In this document: in pieces, positions 51,639 to 61,200 of the stretch
Position numbering within the stretch: position 1 is the stretch's first letter
Layout: every line of letters starts with the position of its first letter
DNA from: AP-15 sp963785565
GTDB taxonomy: Bacteria; Pseudomonadota; Alphaproteobacteria; ATCC43930; CGMCC-115725
Length of the DNA: 64,000 nt
Direction of reading: 5' to 3'
Assembly (NCBI GenBank): GCA_963785565.1
Contig: CAWAVV010000013.1
Location: forward strand, 62,001 to 126,000
Translations under genes and position numbers: made by a program
The notes under the pieces: generated by a model
Database searches by the model: none
What the model was told of the DNA's origin: nothing
Seen by the model: only the letters and a program-made list of their open reading frames with translations

Positions 51639-53033
51639 CTAGACCGCCGGTATCTTTCGCGACGAAGACGGCTGCGTCGTCAGTTCGGCGTCGATCTGCT
51701 CGATCGAGCGGCGGCTTGTTTCGAAGCCGATGAACCAGAAGGCGAAGGCGCCCAACACGTACCAGAAGGCGAAGTAGTTAAAGCCTGGGACAAGTGCGTC
51801 GAGCGTCGCCTGGGGTTTGACGAAGTTGGACGAGCCGGCGATCACCGCCAGCCCCGCCGGGCCGATGAACTTGCCGAGATTGCCGATCCCGTAGACAAAG
51901 CCCATCCCGCTGCCGCGTAGCCGAGCCGGCCACAATTCGCCCATATAAGGGCCGACGATCGAGTAGTTGCCGCTGCCGAAGAAGCTCTGCAGCAGCAGCA
52001 TGACGTAAAATATCGACACGCCGCCGATAAAGACGCTGTGCATGTAGCCGGCGAGTGACATGCACACTGCCGCGGTCAGGCAGCTGAACACCCCGGCTGG
52101 GCGCCGCCCCCACGCGTCCGAGATCCACGAGCACAGGAACCGTCCGGCGATCGCCATCAAGGCGATCCAGATGCCCAGCCCGGACGCTTCGGCCGGGGTG
52201 ATCTTCAGCACCATCACCAGCAGGGTCACCGTCCACAGCCCCAGCCCCACGCCGCCCGTCTGGCTGAGGCCAGTGAGGGCGCCGGCGACGATGCTGCGCG
52301 GATACTTGAACAGCTCGAGCCAACGCGTGTGCTCGACCACGGGCGCCACCGTCGGCAGGGCGATGGCTTTGGGGTCGATTTGCAGTGCCCAGGCGAGCGA
52401 TCGGCGCGCGTCCTCGAAGCGTCCCATGCGCATCAGCCAATACGGCGATTCGGGAACCCAGGCGCGGATGTAGAGGGTCAGGAACGCCGGCAGCAGCCCG
52501 ACGGCAAACAGGCCGCGCCAGCCGATATAGGGTGTCGCGTAGGCCGCCAGCACCGCGCCGAGCAGAGTACCCGCCGGCAGCATCGTCGTCGTCAGCCCGG
52601 TCAGCCAGCCGCGTTTGGCGGTCGGCACGAACTCCTGAATGACAGTGATGTCGACCGAATACATGCCGGTCACGCCAAAGCCGACGAAAAATCGGCAGAT
52701 CACCAGGTAGATCCAGCCATGCTCGGGGGTCAGCGCCATCGCCCCGGTGGCGATCGAGGTGTTTAAAACGGTGCCGATCATCGCCTTGCGCCGGCCGATC
52801 TTGTCGGCTGCCCAGCCCCACAGCAGCGAGCCGAACGGCGCGCTGATGCCTGAGGCCAGCAGGATCAGCCCCGACTGCCCGAAGGTCAGGTGCCAGTCTT
52901 TGACGATGAACGCCAGCACAAAGGCAATCAGCCCAAAGTCGAAGAAATCGAGCATGTCGCCGATTGTGGCGGCCCCGGCGATCAGCCATTGGTTTTTCGT
53001 CAGCCTTGTTTGTTTCTCCAGTTCCTGCAGCAT
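51639..53033 (-). CDS. MFS transporter (aromatic-acid/sugar-porter type)
   Basis: ATG 53033 follows GGGAGGGAG by about 5 bases; a TTG five codons earlier is less likely. The 464-residue product has twelve predicted TM helices. MFS motif A is seen in WGWAADKIGRRKAMIG, with a related motif in the second half (ISDAWGRRPAG), and DFFDFGLIAFVLAF in TM1. The WVPESPYWLMRMGRFEDAR loop after TM6 is typical of sugar/aromatic-acid porters. It is divergent from an HpaB-type monooxygenase gene about 1.2 kb away, which suggests uptake of an aromatic acid. The substrate is inferred only from this neighbour. Confidence 0.88.
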   Translation of the reverse strand: MLQELEKQTRLTKNQWLIAGAATIGDMLDFFDFGLIAFVLAFIVKDWHLTFGQSGLILLASGISAPFGSLLWGWAADKIGRRKAMIGTVLNTSIATGAMALTPEHGWIYLVICRFFVGFGVTGMYSVDITVIQEFVPTAKRGWLTGLTTTMLPAGTLLGAVLAAYATPYIGWRGLFAVGLLPAFLTLYIRAWVPESPYWLMRMGRFEDARRSLAWALQIDPKAIALPTVAPVVEHTRWLELFKYPRSIVAGALTGLSQTGGVGLGLWTVTLLVMVLKITPAEASGLGIWIALMAIAGRFLCSWISDAWGRRPAGVFSCLTAAVCMSLAGYMHSVFIGGVSIFYVMLLLQSFFGSGNYSIVGPYMGELWPARLRGSGMGFVYGIGNLGKFIGPAGLAVIAGSSNFVKPQATLDALVPGFNYFAFWYVLGAFAFWFIGFETSRRSIEQIDAELTTQPSSSRKIPAV

Positions 53034-53104
53034 CGGGCTCCCTCCCAAACACCGCTCAACACGGCGAATTACCCGCTCTTACGCGTCGTTGCATGCTGCG
53101 CGTC

Positions 53105-53332
53105 CTACCTCGGCTGGGCCTCGCTCGCCTCTGGTTGCGCCGCAACGCAAGCTTTCAGATGGATGGGCGGCAATCTGACCGTCAACGCGACAAGGCAGGT
53201 GATGTAAAGGACAAGCAGCCCGATCGCGACGGCGAACAGGTACGGATTGATTTGGCCGGTCGCACGGTCGAGCCGACGCATCAACCGCCTTGGCCGATGA
53301 TGACCTCGAGGCGAGACCGGCTGTATTGCCAT
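53105..53332 (-). CDS. small single-helix membrane protein
   Basis: The 75-residue product has a basic N-terminus (about 25 residues with many Arg) and one transmembrane helix (PYLFAVAIGLLVLYITCLVA), with a short tail. Ribosome-binding sequence is weak. It lies between the two MFS genes on the same strand. I recognise no family; it may be a real accessory peptide or a chance frame. Confidence 0.4.
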   Translation of the reverse strand: MAIQPVSPRGHHRPRRLMRRLDRATGQINPYLFAVAIGLLVLYITCLVALTVRLPPIHLKACVAAQPEASEAQPR

Positions 53333-53362
53333 TTTGGTCAGTCTTCCATCCGGCGGCTTGCG

Positions 53363-53719
53363 TTAGGCCGCCTCCGGCACCGCTTCGGTAAATGCCTCCA
53401 GCCGGCCGACGGTCTCCCTGCCGAAGAGCGCCGGGATGAAGGCGCCGATCGAGACCACCAGCAAAATTGTGCCGAAGAATATGGTTGGCGAGCGGGTGTG
53501 AGATGCCATTAGGAGCGGCGCCACCACACCGAGCTCGAGGAGGGAGCCAGTGACCGCGAGGTCGTAGCCGTCGACAAAACCGCCAAACCCGAGCCCGGCA
53601 GTCACGAGCCCGGCAGTCAATAGCACGTGATAGGGGCCGAACGGGAGGCTATTGAGCTTGCGTCCCGGGACATGATTGGCGGCAACCGAAGACATGCCGA
53701 TGGCAGGAGTTGCCGGCAT
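53363..53719 (-). pseudogene. collapsed MFS transporter (N- and C-terminal ends joined)
   Basis: From ATG 53719 (GGAGGAAG upstream) the first part is the start of an MFS protein (PFGPYHVLLTAGLVTAGLGF, GGFVDGYDLAVTGSLLELGV). It passes directly into a typical MFS end (SPTIFFGTILLVVSIGAFIP, ALFGRETVGRLEAFTEAVPE). Ten transmembrane helices are missing, while the frame stays open across the join. This is an in-frame internal deletion product of 118 residues, unlikely to transport. Confidence 0.7.
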
Positions 53720-53770
53720 AGCGCTTCCTCCCTGCGCGGCCGGCCAATTCGTGCGGCTCGGCCGCTGCAT

Positions 53771-54241
53771 TTAGCCTCCTTCGCATCCCCTCGTGGGCTC
53801 ATTCGCTGGCCCGCCGACAGAGATCCGCGACGCAACCTTCGCCAGCGTGGATTACCTGATGCCTAGGGCGGCGTCTTTCCTCTAAACTTATAATCCAGAT
53901 CAATAGTGACGTGAGCAATCGCGGCGGGTCGGCCAAGGTCGGTGCCGAAGTGTTCTTGATCCACCTGTGCTGTTTGTGCTGCCGGATCCGGTTACGAGTT
54001 CGAGCAGACGATCGGCATCCGATCCGTCGAGTTCGTGCGGCTTGAAGAGATGGCCCTCGGTCCGGAGGCGATCGCGCGAGCATTCGACACCAGGCGCGCC
54101 TGGATCGGGCAGCGACTGCCGCAGACGTCGGCCCCGGTCAGCCGCGCCAGGCCCACGTCGCGGAGCCGTTATGGCGCTCGAAGAAAAGAATGGGATGCCG
54201 GGACAAGTCTGACCACAGGGGTATGGCGGGAGGATTTCAGA
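53771..54241. other. intergenic region before the HpaB-type gene
   Basis: The frame ahead of the HpaB start codon also reads a protein-like stretch (RSVEFVRLEEMALGPEAIAR, AFDTRRAWIGQRLP at about 54020-54125) without a start or known motif, perhaps a gene remnant. GGGAGGA at about 54229-54235 is the ribosome site of the next gene. No clear promoter is seen. Confidence 0.4.
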
Positions 54242-55714
54242 ATGGCCGTGCGCACCGGCAAGCAGTTCCTTGAAGCGCTGAGGGACGATCGGCAGATCTT
54301 TATCGATGGCGAGCGCGTCGCCGATGTCACGAAGGACCAGCGGCTCGCCGCGGCGGCGCGCAGCGTCGCCGAGCTCTATGACATGCAGCACGCCCCCGAC
54401 CTGGTCGAGAGGATGACCTTCCGGTCGCCATCGAGCGGCGAGCGGGTCGGCCTCTCCTATATCGAGCCGCGTTCGGTCGACGATCTGATCCACCGCCGCG
54501 GCATGGTCAAAACCTGGATGGATGCGACCTGCGGCATGTTTGGCCGCAGCCCCGATTTCCTCAACATCATGCTGACCGGGCTGGCCGCCGCGGCTCCGGA
54601 GTTCGGCCGCCGCGACCCGCGATTTGCCGACAATATACGCGCCTATCACGTCTTCGCCCGCGAGCGGGATCTGTGCATGACGCACACGCTGCTCAACCCG
54701 CAGGTCGACCGCTCGCGCCCCGTCGAGCGCCAAGAGAAGGACCTCGCCGCCAAGATCATCAAGGAGACCGATTCCGGCATCGTGGTCTCGGGCGCCCGCA
54801 TGGTCGCGACCCTGTGCGCCTATGCCGACGATATCCTGGTGATGCCTTCGACCTTTCTCGCTGCCAATGCCGAGGCGGCGCCCTACGCGTTCGGGTTCTC
54901 GATCCCGGTCGCCAGCCCAGGCCTGCGCTTTATCTGCCGGCCCTCGGTTGTACATCAGAACGCCGCCTCGCCGATGGACTTCCCACTGTCGTCGCGCCTC
55001 GACGAGGGCGACGGGCTCGCCGTCTTCGACAACGTGCTGGTGCCGTGGGAGCGCGTCTTCATCCACCGCGACCCTGAGATGTGCAACGGCCTCTTCCAGC
55101 GCACCCAGGCGATGTCGCAGGTGATGCACCAAACCTCGAGCAAGAACCTGGCTAAGGCCGAGTTTATGATGGCGCTGGGCTTCGCGATCGCACGCTCGAC
55201 CAATATCGATGCGCATCTGCACGTCCAGGGTATGCTGGCCGAGCTGATACAGCACGCTGAGTTTGTCCGCTCCTGCATCCGTGCCAGCGAGGCCGACGCC
55301 ACGATCAGCCCAGCCTCCGGGCTGATGACTCCGGCCGAGATGCCACTGTGGACCGTGCGGATGATGTTTCCGAAGATGTTCGTCCGCGCCTGCGAAATCA
55401 TCCAGCTGATGGGCGCCGGTGGGCTGGTCGCGGTGCCGTCCTATGCCGAGCTCAGGGGCCCTGCCGCGGCCGACGTCGAGAAATACGCGCAGGCCGCCAA
55501 CGCCGATGCGCCGACCCGGGTCAAGCTGTTCCGCCTCGCTTTCGATGCCGCGGTGTCGTCATTCTCCGGCCGGCAGCAATTATACGAGCGCTATTACTCG
55601 GGCGACCCGGTCCGCCTCGCCGGCGCGCTCTACGCGCTCTACGACAAAGCCCCGTATGTCGCGCGGATTCACAGCATGCTGGACGAGCTTGAGGCTAAGC
55701 AAACGCGGGCATGA
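54242..55714 (+). CDS. HpaB-type FADH2-dependent monooxygenase (4-hydroxyphenylacetate 3-hydroxylase family)
   Basis: The 490-residue product has the family layout: an N-terminal domain (RTGKQFLEALRDDRQIFIDG, ERVADVT), a central beta domain (KIIKETDSGIVVSGARMVAT; FDNVLVPWERVFIHRDPEMC), and a C-terminal helical domain (MFPKMFVRACEIIQLMGAGG; SSFSGRQQLYERYYSGDPVR). Such enzymes ortho-hydroxylate phenols or cleave aromatic acids using FADH2 supplied by a separate flavin reductase (HpaC), which is not in this window. The divergent MFS gene may import the substrate. The sequence is intact. Confidence 0.9.
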   Translation: MAVRTGKQFLEALRDDRQIFIDGERVADVTKDQRLAAAARSVAELYDMQHAPDLVERMTFRSPSSGERVGLSYIEPRSVDDLIHRRGMVKTWMDATCGMFGRSPDFLNIMLTGLAAAAPEFGRRDPRFADNIRAYHVFARERDLCMTHTLLNPQVDRSRPVERQEKDLAAKIIKETDSGIVVSGARMVATLCAYADDILVMPSTFLAANAEAAPYAFGFSIPVASPGLRFICRPSVVHQNAASPMDFPLSSRLDEGDGLAVFDNVLVPWERVFIHRDPEMCNGLFQRTQAMSQVMHQTSSKNLAKAEFMMALGFAIARSTNIDAHLHVQGMLAELIQHAEFVRSCIRASEADATISPASGLMTPAEMPLWTVRMMFPKMFVRACEIIQLMGAGGLVAVPSYAELRGPAAADVEKYAQAANADAPTRVKLFRLAFDAAVSSFSGRQQLYERYYSGDPVRLAGALYALYDKAPYVARIHSMLDELEAKQTRA

Positions 55715-55759
55715 CCTCGCAGGCGAACCTGCCATACACCGTAGCCGGTTTGTCAATCA

Positions 55760-55802
55760 TGGTGAGCCCGGCGGGATTCGAACCCGCGACCTACTGATTA
55801 AA
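55760..55802 (-). repeat. displaced tRNA-Lys 3' end (putative integration site remnant)
   Basis: The minus strand reads TTTAATCAGTAGGTCGCGGG then TTCGAATCCCGCCGGGCTCACCA. This is the 3' 43 bases of tRNA-Lys(TTT) with encoded CCA. The 5' half and the anticodon start are absent. It differs from the local tRNA-Lys (29093-29168) by one base, keeping the canonical C at the T-stem base. A tyrosine recombinase remnant follows on the other side, as expected for an att site. Confidence 0.85.
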
Positions 55803-55879
55803 CGTCATTATCCGGCTCTTCTGCCAACACCTTGATACGAACACTTTAAAGTGAATTTCTATACTCACAAAACAACGAT

Positions 55880-56520
55880 TGCAATGACTTCCTCAATCCA
55901 GTCCAGCATCTCGGCGACGTGACTGCGGCGCACGTCGTATATCCCAAGAATACAAGCGGCGCCGTCATGGCGGACAGGACGCTTGCCTACCTGCGCAAAT
56001 GCTTCAACTGGACAGCGCACGCGATGATCGCTTCGTGCCGCCGATCGTGCCTGGCATGGCCCGAACAAGGCCGAAGGAGCGCGCTCGTGATCGTACCTGT
56101 GCGAGGACGAAATCCGCACCTTGTGGCCTCGTCTCACCGGCACGTTTGGTACGTATGTCAAGCTGCTGCTGACAGCTCAGCGCAACGACGAAGTATCGCA
56201 CATGGCATGGAGTGAAATTGACGAGGAGGGCGTCTGGACGATCCCGGCCGAACGCTGCAAGACCAAGCGCCCGAGCTTCGTGCCTCCGGGCCGCGCGCGC
56301 CATCATCGAAGCGCAGCCGCGAACTTGCGATTACGTGTTCGTCGGGTGCCCGGAAGTCACCATTCTCGGGTTTCAGCAAGGGCAAGGCGGCGCTTGACGA
56401 GCCGACGATTTGCGGCGCACGGCCAAGACGCTAATGGTGCGCGCTGGCGTGCGCCCCGACATTTCTGAGCGCGTCCTCGGCCATGTTATCGGCGGCGTGG
56501 AAGGAGTCTACGACCGGCAC
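55880..56520 (+). pseudogene. phage/island tyrosine integrase, multiply frameshifted
   Basis: Pieces of one integrase are spread over three frames: ADRTLAYLRKCFNW (55970s), DDRFVPPIVPGMARTRPKER (56030s), WPRLTGTFGTYVKLLLTAQR then NDEVSHMAWSEIDEEGVWTI (56125-56250; the R of the RHRY tetrad lies in QRNDEV), and DLRRTAKTLMVRAGVRPDIS with VLGHVIGGVEGVYDRHS (56410-56520; the H-x-x-R and Tyr box region). At least three indels break it. It sits beside the displaced tRNA-Lys end, the usual target of such enzymes. Confidence 0.85.
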
Positions 56521-56540
56521 TCGCTCGGCGCAAGCGGCGG

Positions 56541-56706
56541 TTACGAAGGCGTGGTCGCCGTCGCGCTCGCCGAAGTCGGCCTGCCGGTCGCCATCGTCAA
56601 TCCGCGCCAAGTGCGCAAGTTCGCCGGCGCCATTGGCCAGTTGCCCAAGACCGATGCGATCGACGCGGCGGTGATCGCCCACTTCGCCCAAGCCGTGCGG
56701 CCAGGA
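56541..56706 (+). mobile_element. IS110-family transposase fragment
   Basis: Directly after the integrase remnant the frame reads YEGVVAVALAEVGLPVAIVN, PRQVRKFAGAIGQLPKTDAI and DAAVIAHFAQAVRP. This is the DEDD-type N-terminal domain of an IS110-family transposase. Both ends of the transposase are missing, and the sequence is fused in frame to the integrase tail. Confidence 0.8.
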
Positions 56707-56920
56707 CGCGACGGATCACTTTGCGATACGCTCATTTTCTGGCTTGTCTTCTCGCGATCCGCGATCGCGCTTTTGGGTCCGAGTTGCCTCGTCGAAGCGA
56801 AACCGACGGCGGCGCCCGTTCCGCCGCCAAGCTGGCGTCGCTAAGAATTCCGAGCCTGCTACTTGCGACTGTCGTGCCTTTACGCGATATCGCGAAGCAC
56901 CATCTCACGCGAAGGTCCCG

Positions 56921-57748
56921 ATGCAGAACGGCATCCATTTCATTTCGGGCCTCCCCCGCTCCGGCTCGACGTTGCTCGCCGCCATTCTGCGGCAGAATCC
57001 TCGCTTTCATGCAGGGATGACGAGTCCGGTCGGCGCCATGTACATGGCGCTGGAGGCTGCCATGAGCCGGCGCAACGAAGCGGCCGTGTTCATCGCAGAG
57101 GCACAGCGGCGCGGCGTATTAAAGGGGCTGTTTACCAATTACTACGATACGATTCATCAGGAAAAACTGGTCTTCGACACAAACCGCATCTGGTCCGCCA
57201 AGCTGCCGGCACTGTCGCAGCTGTTTCCGAGGGCGAGGGTCGTCTGCTGCGTTCGCGACCTCTCGTGGATTATGGATTCGATCGAGCGGTTGGTGCGCAA
57301 CAATGCTTTCGAACTTTCCGGCATGTTCGGTTTTGAACCAGGAAACACAGTCTATACTAGGATAAATCGTGTAGCTACCAGCGAGGGGATGGTCGGCTAC
57401 GCGCTCGACGCCCTCAGGGAGGGATTTTTTGGCGAGCAGGCATCGAGTCTCATCCTTCTCGAATATGAAGCGCTGGCGCGGGCGCCGCGATCCACTCTGC
57501 AACATCTCTACACGTTTCTCGACGAGCCGCCCTTTGAACATAATTTCGAGAATGTCGAGTATGACGCCGATGATTTCGATCTCGCCCTGGGGACGCCCGG
57601 GTTGCACAGGGTGCGACGGCGGGTCGAATGGGTCGAGCGGCAGAGCGTGCTGCCGCCCGAGCTGTTCCAGCGTTTTGCCAACGACATGTTCTGGAGGATA
57701 GCGGGGGCGAACATCCGTCAGGTGCCGATCATTCGATTGGAGGGGTGA
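56921..57748 (+). CDS. sulfotransferase family protein
   Basis: The 275-residue product starts at an ATG with AAGG upstream. It opens with the PAPS 5'-phosphosulfate loop IHFISGLPRSGSTLLAAILR. The 3'-phosphate-binding strand ARVVCCVRDLSWIMDSIERL follows, and a later segment is EGFFGEQASSLILLEYEALA. It should transfer a sulfuryl group to a hydroxyl of a small molecule, sugar or peptide; the acceptor is not deducible. It lies in the mobile-element area between the IS110 fragment and the glycine-rich giant gene, so a role in surface modification is conceivable. Confidence 0.85.
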   Translation: MQNGIHFISGLPRSGSTLLAAILRQNPRFHAGMTSPVGAMYMALEAAMSRRNEAAVFIAEAQRRGVLKGLFTNYYDTIHQEKLVFDTNRIWSAKLPALSQLFPRARVVCCVRDLSWIMDSIERLVRNNAFELSGMFGFEPGNTVYTRINRVATSEGMVGYALDALREGFFGEQASSLILLEYEALARAPRSTLQHLYTFLDEPPFEHNFENVEYDADDFDLALGTPGLHRVRRRVEWVERQSVLPPELFQRFANDMFWRIAGANIRQVPIIRLEG

Positions 57749-58267
57749 ACCAGCACGTCTGCGAGGATGCCGTCCGATCAGAGATGTCGAAAGATTTACC
57801 CCGGCCCGGCAGCCTCAGAGGCCACTTTCGGTACCGAGCGCATACACCCTGTTGTTTCATCCGGCGCGAGTGCGAAAGACTCATTCGCGTAGGATCCCTA
57901 TTTGCTCGGACCTGTCGACAGAAATCTACACAGATTAACGCCCTCACAGGTTGCTGCCCATTCAAGTCATTGTGTTTTGAAGATGTAAGTTTCGATAAGA
58001 AGGGAGCCAGTCTTAATCAGCGTCGGACCTCTTTGCACACGGGCCGTTCTCCACGCTCAAGGGGTTGGACGACCATTTTACACGTCGTTCGAGAAGCGGC
58101 GGCGAATCGGAAAATGCTTGACTTTCGGCGGCTGTGAGCCGCGCCGGCGGGGATGACGATGCGGCTGGCAGGTAAGTTGCGCCGCGCGTAAATTGCCTCT
58201 AAAGGGTGACATGAAAGCGCTCGGAGGCGCGAGACTACAAGGCTGACGGCGCACGTCGGGGAGAGAC
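57749..58267. other. 520-base region without a gene, upstream of the glycine-rich gene
   Basis: Base composition is more AT-rich than its neighbours, especially 57900-58010. No convincing frame is present on either strand. GGGGAGAG just before 58268 serves as ribosome-binding site of the next gene. The AT-rich portion probably holds its promoter; no clear -35/-10 pair could be chosen. Confidence 0.5.
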
Positions 58268-61200
58268 ATGGACGTCAATCAAACCGGTACGCCAGGCATT
58301 GCGGGCGTCAACGGGTCGACCCCGGGAGCCAACGGCACCGCCGGCGGGGCCGGCGGCAACATCACCCCGACCAACTCCGGGAACGGCGTCGATACCACCA
58401 ACACCACCGAAGCAACGGGCGGCGCCGGCGGGATTGGCGGCAATGGCGGTGGCGGAGCCGGAACCGGCGGCAATGCCGCTGCCGGCGGGGCGGGCGGTAA
58501 CGCGGCCGCGAGCACGACGATAACATTGGGCGCCGGCGCCATCTCGAGCGTTGCGAGTGCGTCCGGCGGGGCCGGCGGAAACTCCGGTGTTCCCGGCAAT
58601 GCGGGGACGGCAAGCTCGGGCGCCGGCGCCAATGGCGGCAATGGCGGCACCGCGTCGGCCACGGCCGCGGGAACGAATACCACCGGTACAACAACCGCTT
58701 CGGCCAGCTCGACCGGCGGCATCGGCGGCGAGGGTGATGGCGCCGGCTTTTCTGGCGGTGCCGGCGGGATCGCGAGCGGCACCACGGCGACGGGCAGCGG
58801 CACATCGGCTAACGTGACCGCAACCCAAACCGGCGGTGCCGGCGGTTATGGCAGGAGTGGTGCCTCCGGCGGGGCGGGTGCGGGCAGCACCTTGAGCAAC
58901 GCAGTGAGCGGTTCGACGACGGGCGGGACGCTGGACCTGAACCAGACGGCGACCGGCGGCGCGGGCGGATCGAGCAACGGCGGGACGGCGGGTCTGGCCG
59001 GCTCGGCCACCGCGAACCTGAGCTTCAACGACACGACAAACACGACGCATGCGGGCTATCTGCGCGGCTACAGCAGGGCCAACGGCGGTGCCGGCGGCGC
59101 CGGCGCCGGTGGCGCGACCGGCGGCGCCACGGGTGGTGCCGCGTCGACGACACTCACTCTGATCGGGGCGAATGGCATCAGGGGCATCGACCGTTCCTAT
59201 GGCGGGAGCGGCGGCACCAGTTCCGGCACCGGGAATGGCGGTGCCGGCGGGAAAGCGACGGCGACTTCGGCGGCGACGAGCACGACGAGCGGCAGCCCGA
59301 CCGTTGACGGTTGGGCCTACGCGACCGGAGGTAACGGCGGCGGCAATTTCGGTGCTGGCGGGAGCGGCGGGGCGGGCGGTGCAGCCACCGGGTCGAGTGG
59401 GACGGCGACCGATACCTCAGCGACCGGCGGCCAAGCCTATGGCTACGCCAGAGAAATTGGCGGCGGCGGCGGGCGCGGGGTTGGCGCCGGTCACGCCGGC
59501 GGGGCGGGCGGCGCGGCGAGCGGTGCCGCGGCGGCGGCGAGCGGCTTCTCGGCGCGGGCGTACGTCAGACAGACCGGCGGCGGCGGCGGAAACGGGTACA
59601 GCGGCGCCAATGGCGGGGCCGGCGCCAACAGCACCCTGACCAACGCGGTCAGCGGCCGGACCACGGGCGGGACCAACAGCTATCTGAGGCTGTACCAGAC
59701 GGCGTCGGGCGGGGCCGGCGGGTACAGCAGCGGCGGGACCGCGGGTGTGGCGGGGACCGCAACCTCGCATCTGAGCTTCAACGATGCGACCGCGAACCCG
59801 GCGCATGCGAGCTATCTGCGCGGCTACAGCAGGGCCAATGGCGGGGCCGGCGGCGGCACGACCAACGCCGCGGCGGGCGGCGCGGCGTCGGCCTCGATCG
59901 CGCTGACCGGGACGGGTTCGGTCAGGGCGACCGGTACGGCCACCGGCGGCGCCGGCGGCGCTGTTTCTTCTTCCGGCAGCGGCGGGGCGGGCGGCGCGGC
60001 GACGGTCACCAGCGCGACGGCGGCGAGCAGCTCGACGACATTGGCGGCCGGGGCTTATGCGACCGCGAGCGGCGGCTCTGGCGGCCAGGGGTATGGCGCC
60101 GGCAAGTCGGGCGGGGCCGGCGGCGCGGCGACGATCGATCCGGTCACGGCCTCGGGGTTTTCAGCTTCTGCGAGCGCGACGCAGAGCGGCGGCTCGGGCG
60201 GGTACGGGCGGAATGGCGCGGCCGGCGGGGCGGGTGCGAGCAGCAGCTTGAGCAACGCGGTCAGCGGTTCGACGACCGGCGGGACGTTGCGGCTGACGCA
60301 GAATGCGACCGGCGGCGGCGGCGGGTCGAGCAATGGCGGGGCCGGCGGTCAGGGCGGCGCGGTCGCGAGTTCGAGCCTGAGCTTCAACGATGTGAGCGCG
60401 AACCCGACCCATGCGAGCTCGCTGCGCGGCTACAGCGCGGCCACCGGCGGCGGCGGCGGCGCCAGCCGCGGGTCGGCCAACCCGGCGAATGGCGGGGCGG
60501 GGGGCGCGGCGTCGGCGAGCCTGGCCTTGACCGGGGCGCACGTTGTTTACAGCGGCACGGTGCGGGCGGCCGGCGGCGGCGGCGGCAGCGCCTCTGGCAC
60601 CGGCGCCGGCGGCGTCGGCGGGACGGCGGCGGTAAACGCGGCCGCGACCAGCACGACGGTGGGGTCGGACGCGGTCACGGTGTTTGGCTATGCCAATGGC
60701 GGCAGCGGCGGCGGCAATTTCGGCAGCGGCAGCGGCGGGGCCGGCGGGGCGACGCTCGGGGCGAGCGCGAGTGCGACCGAAGCGACGGCGGTCGGCAGCC
60801 GGGCCTATGCGCGGGCCTTCGAGACCGGCGGCGGCGGCGGGCGCGGGGTTGGCGCCGGTCACGCCGGCGGGGCGGGCGGCGCGGCGAGCGGTGCCGCGGC
60901 GGCGGCGAGCGGCTTCTCGGCGCGGGCGTACGTCAGACAGACCGGCGGCGGCGGCGGAAACGGGTACAGCGGCGCCAATGGCGGGGCCGGCGCCAACAGC
61001 ACCCTGACCAACGCGGTCAGCGGCCGGACCACGGGCGGGACCAACAGCTATCTGAGGCTGTACCAGACGGCGTCGGGCGGGGCCGGCGGGTACAGCAGCG
61101 GCGGGACCGCGGGTGTGGCGGGGACCGCAACCTCGCATCTGAGCTTCAACGATGCGACCGCGAACCCGGCGCATGCGAGCTATCTGCGCGGCTACAGCAG

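Noticed and set aside
53900..55255. 451-codon minus-strand frame opposite the HpaB-type gene
   Set aside because: Antisense of a conserved monooxygenase. The composition is typical of a mirror frame.
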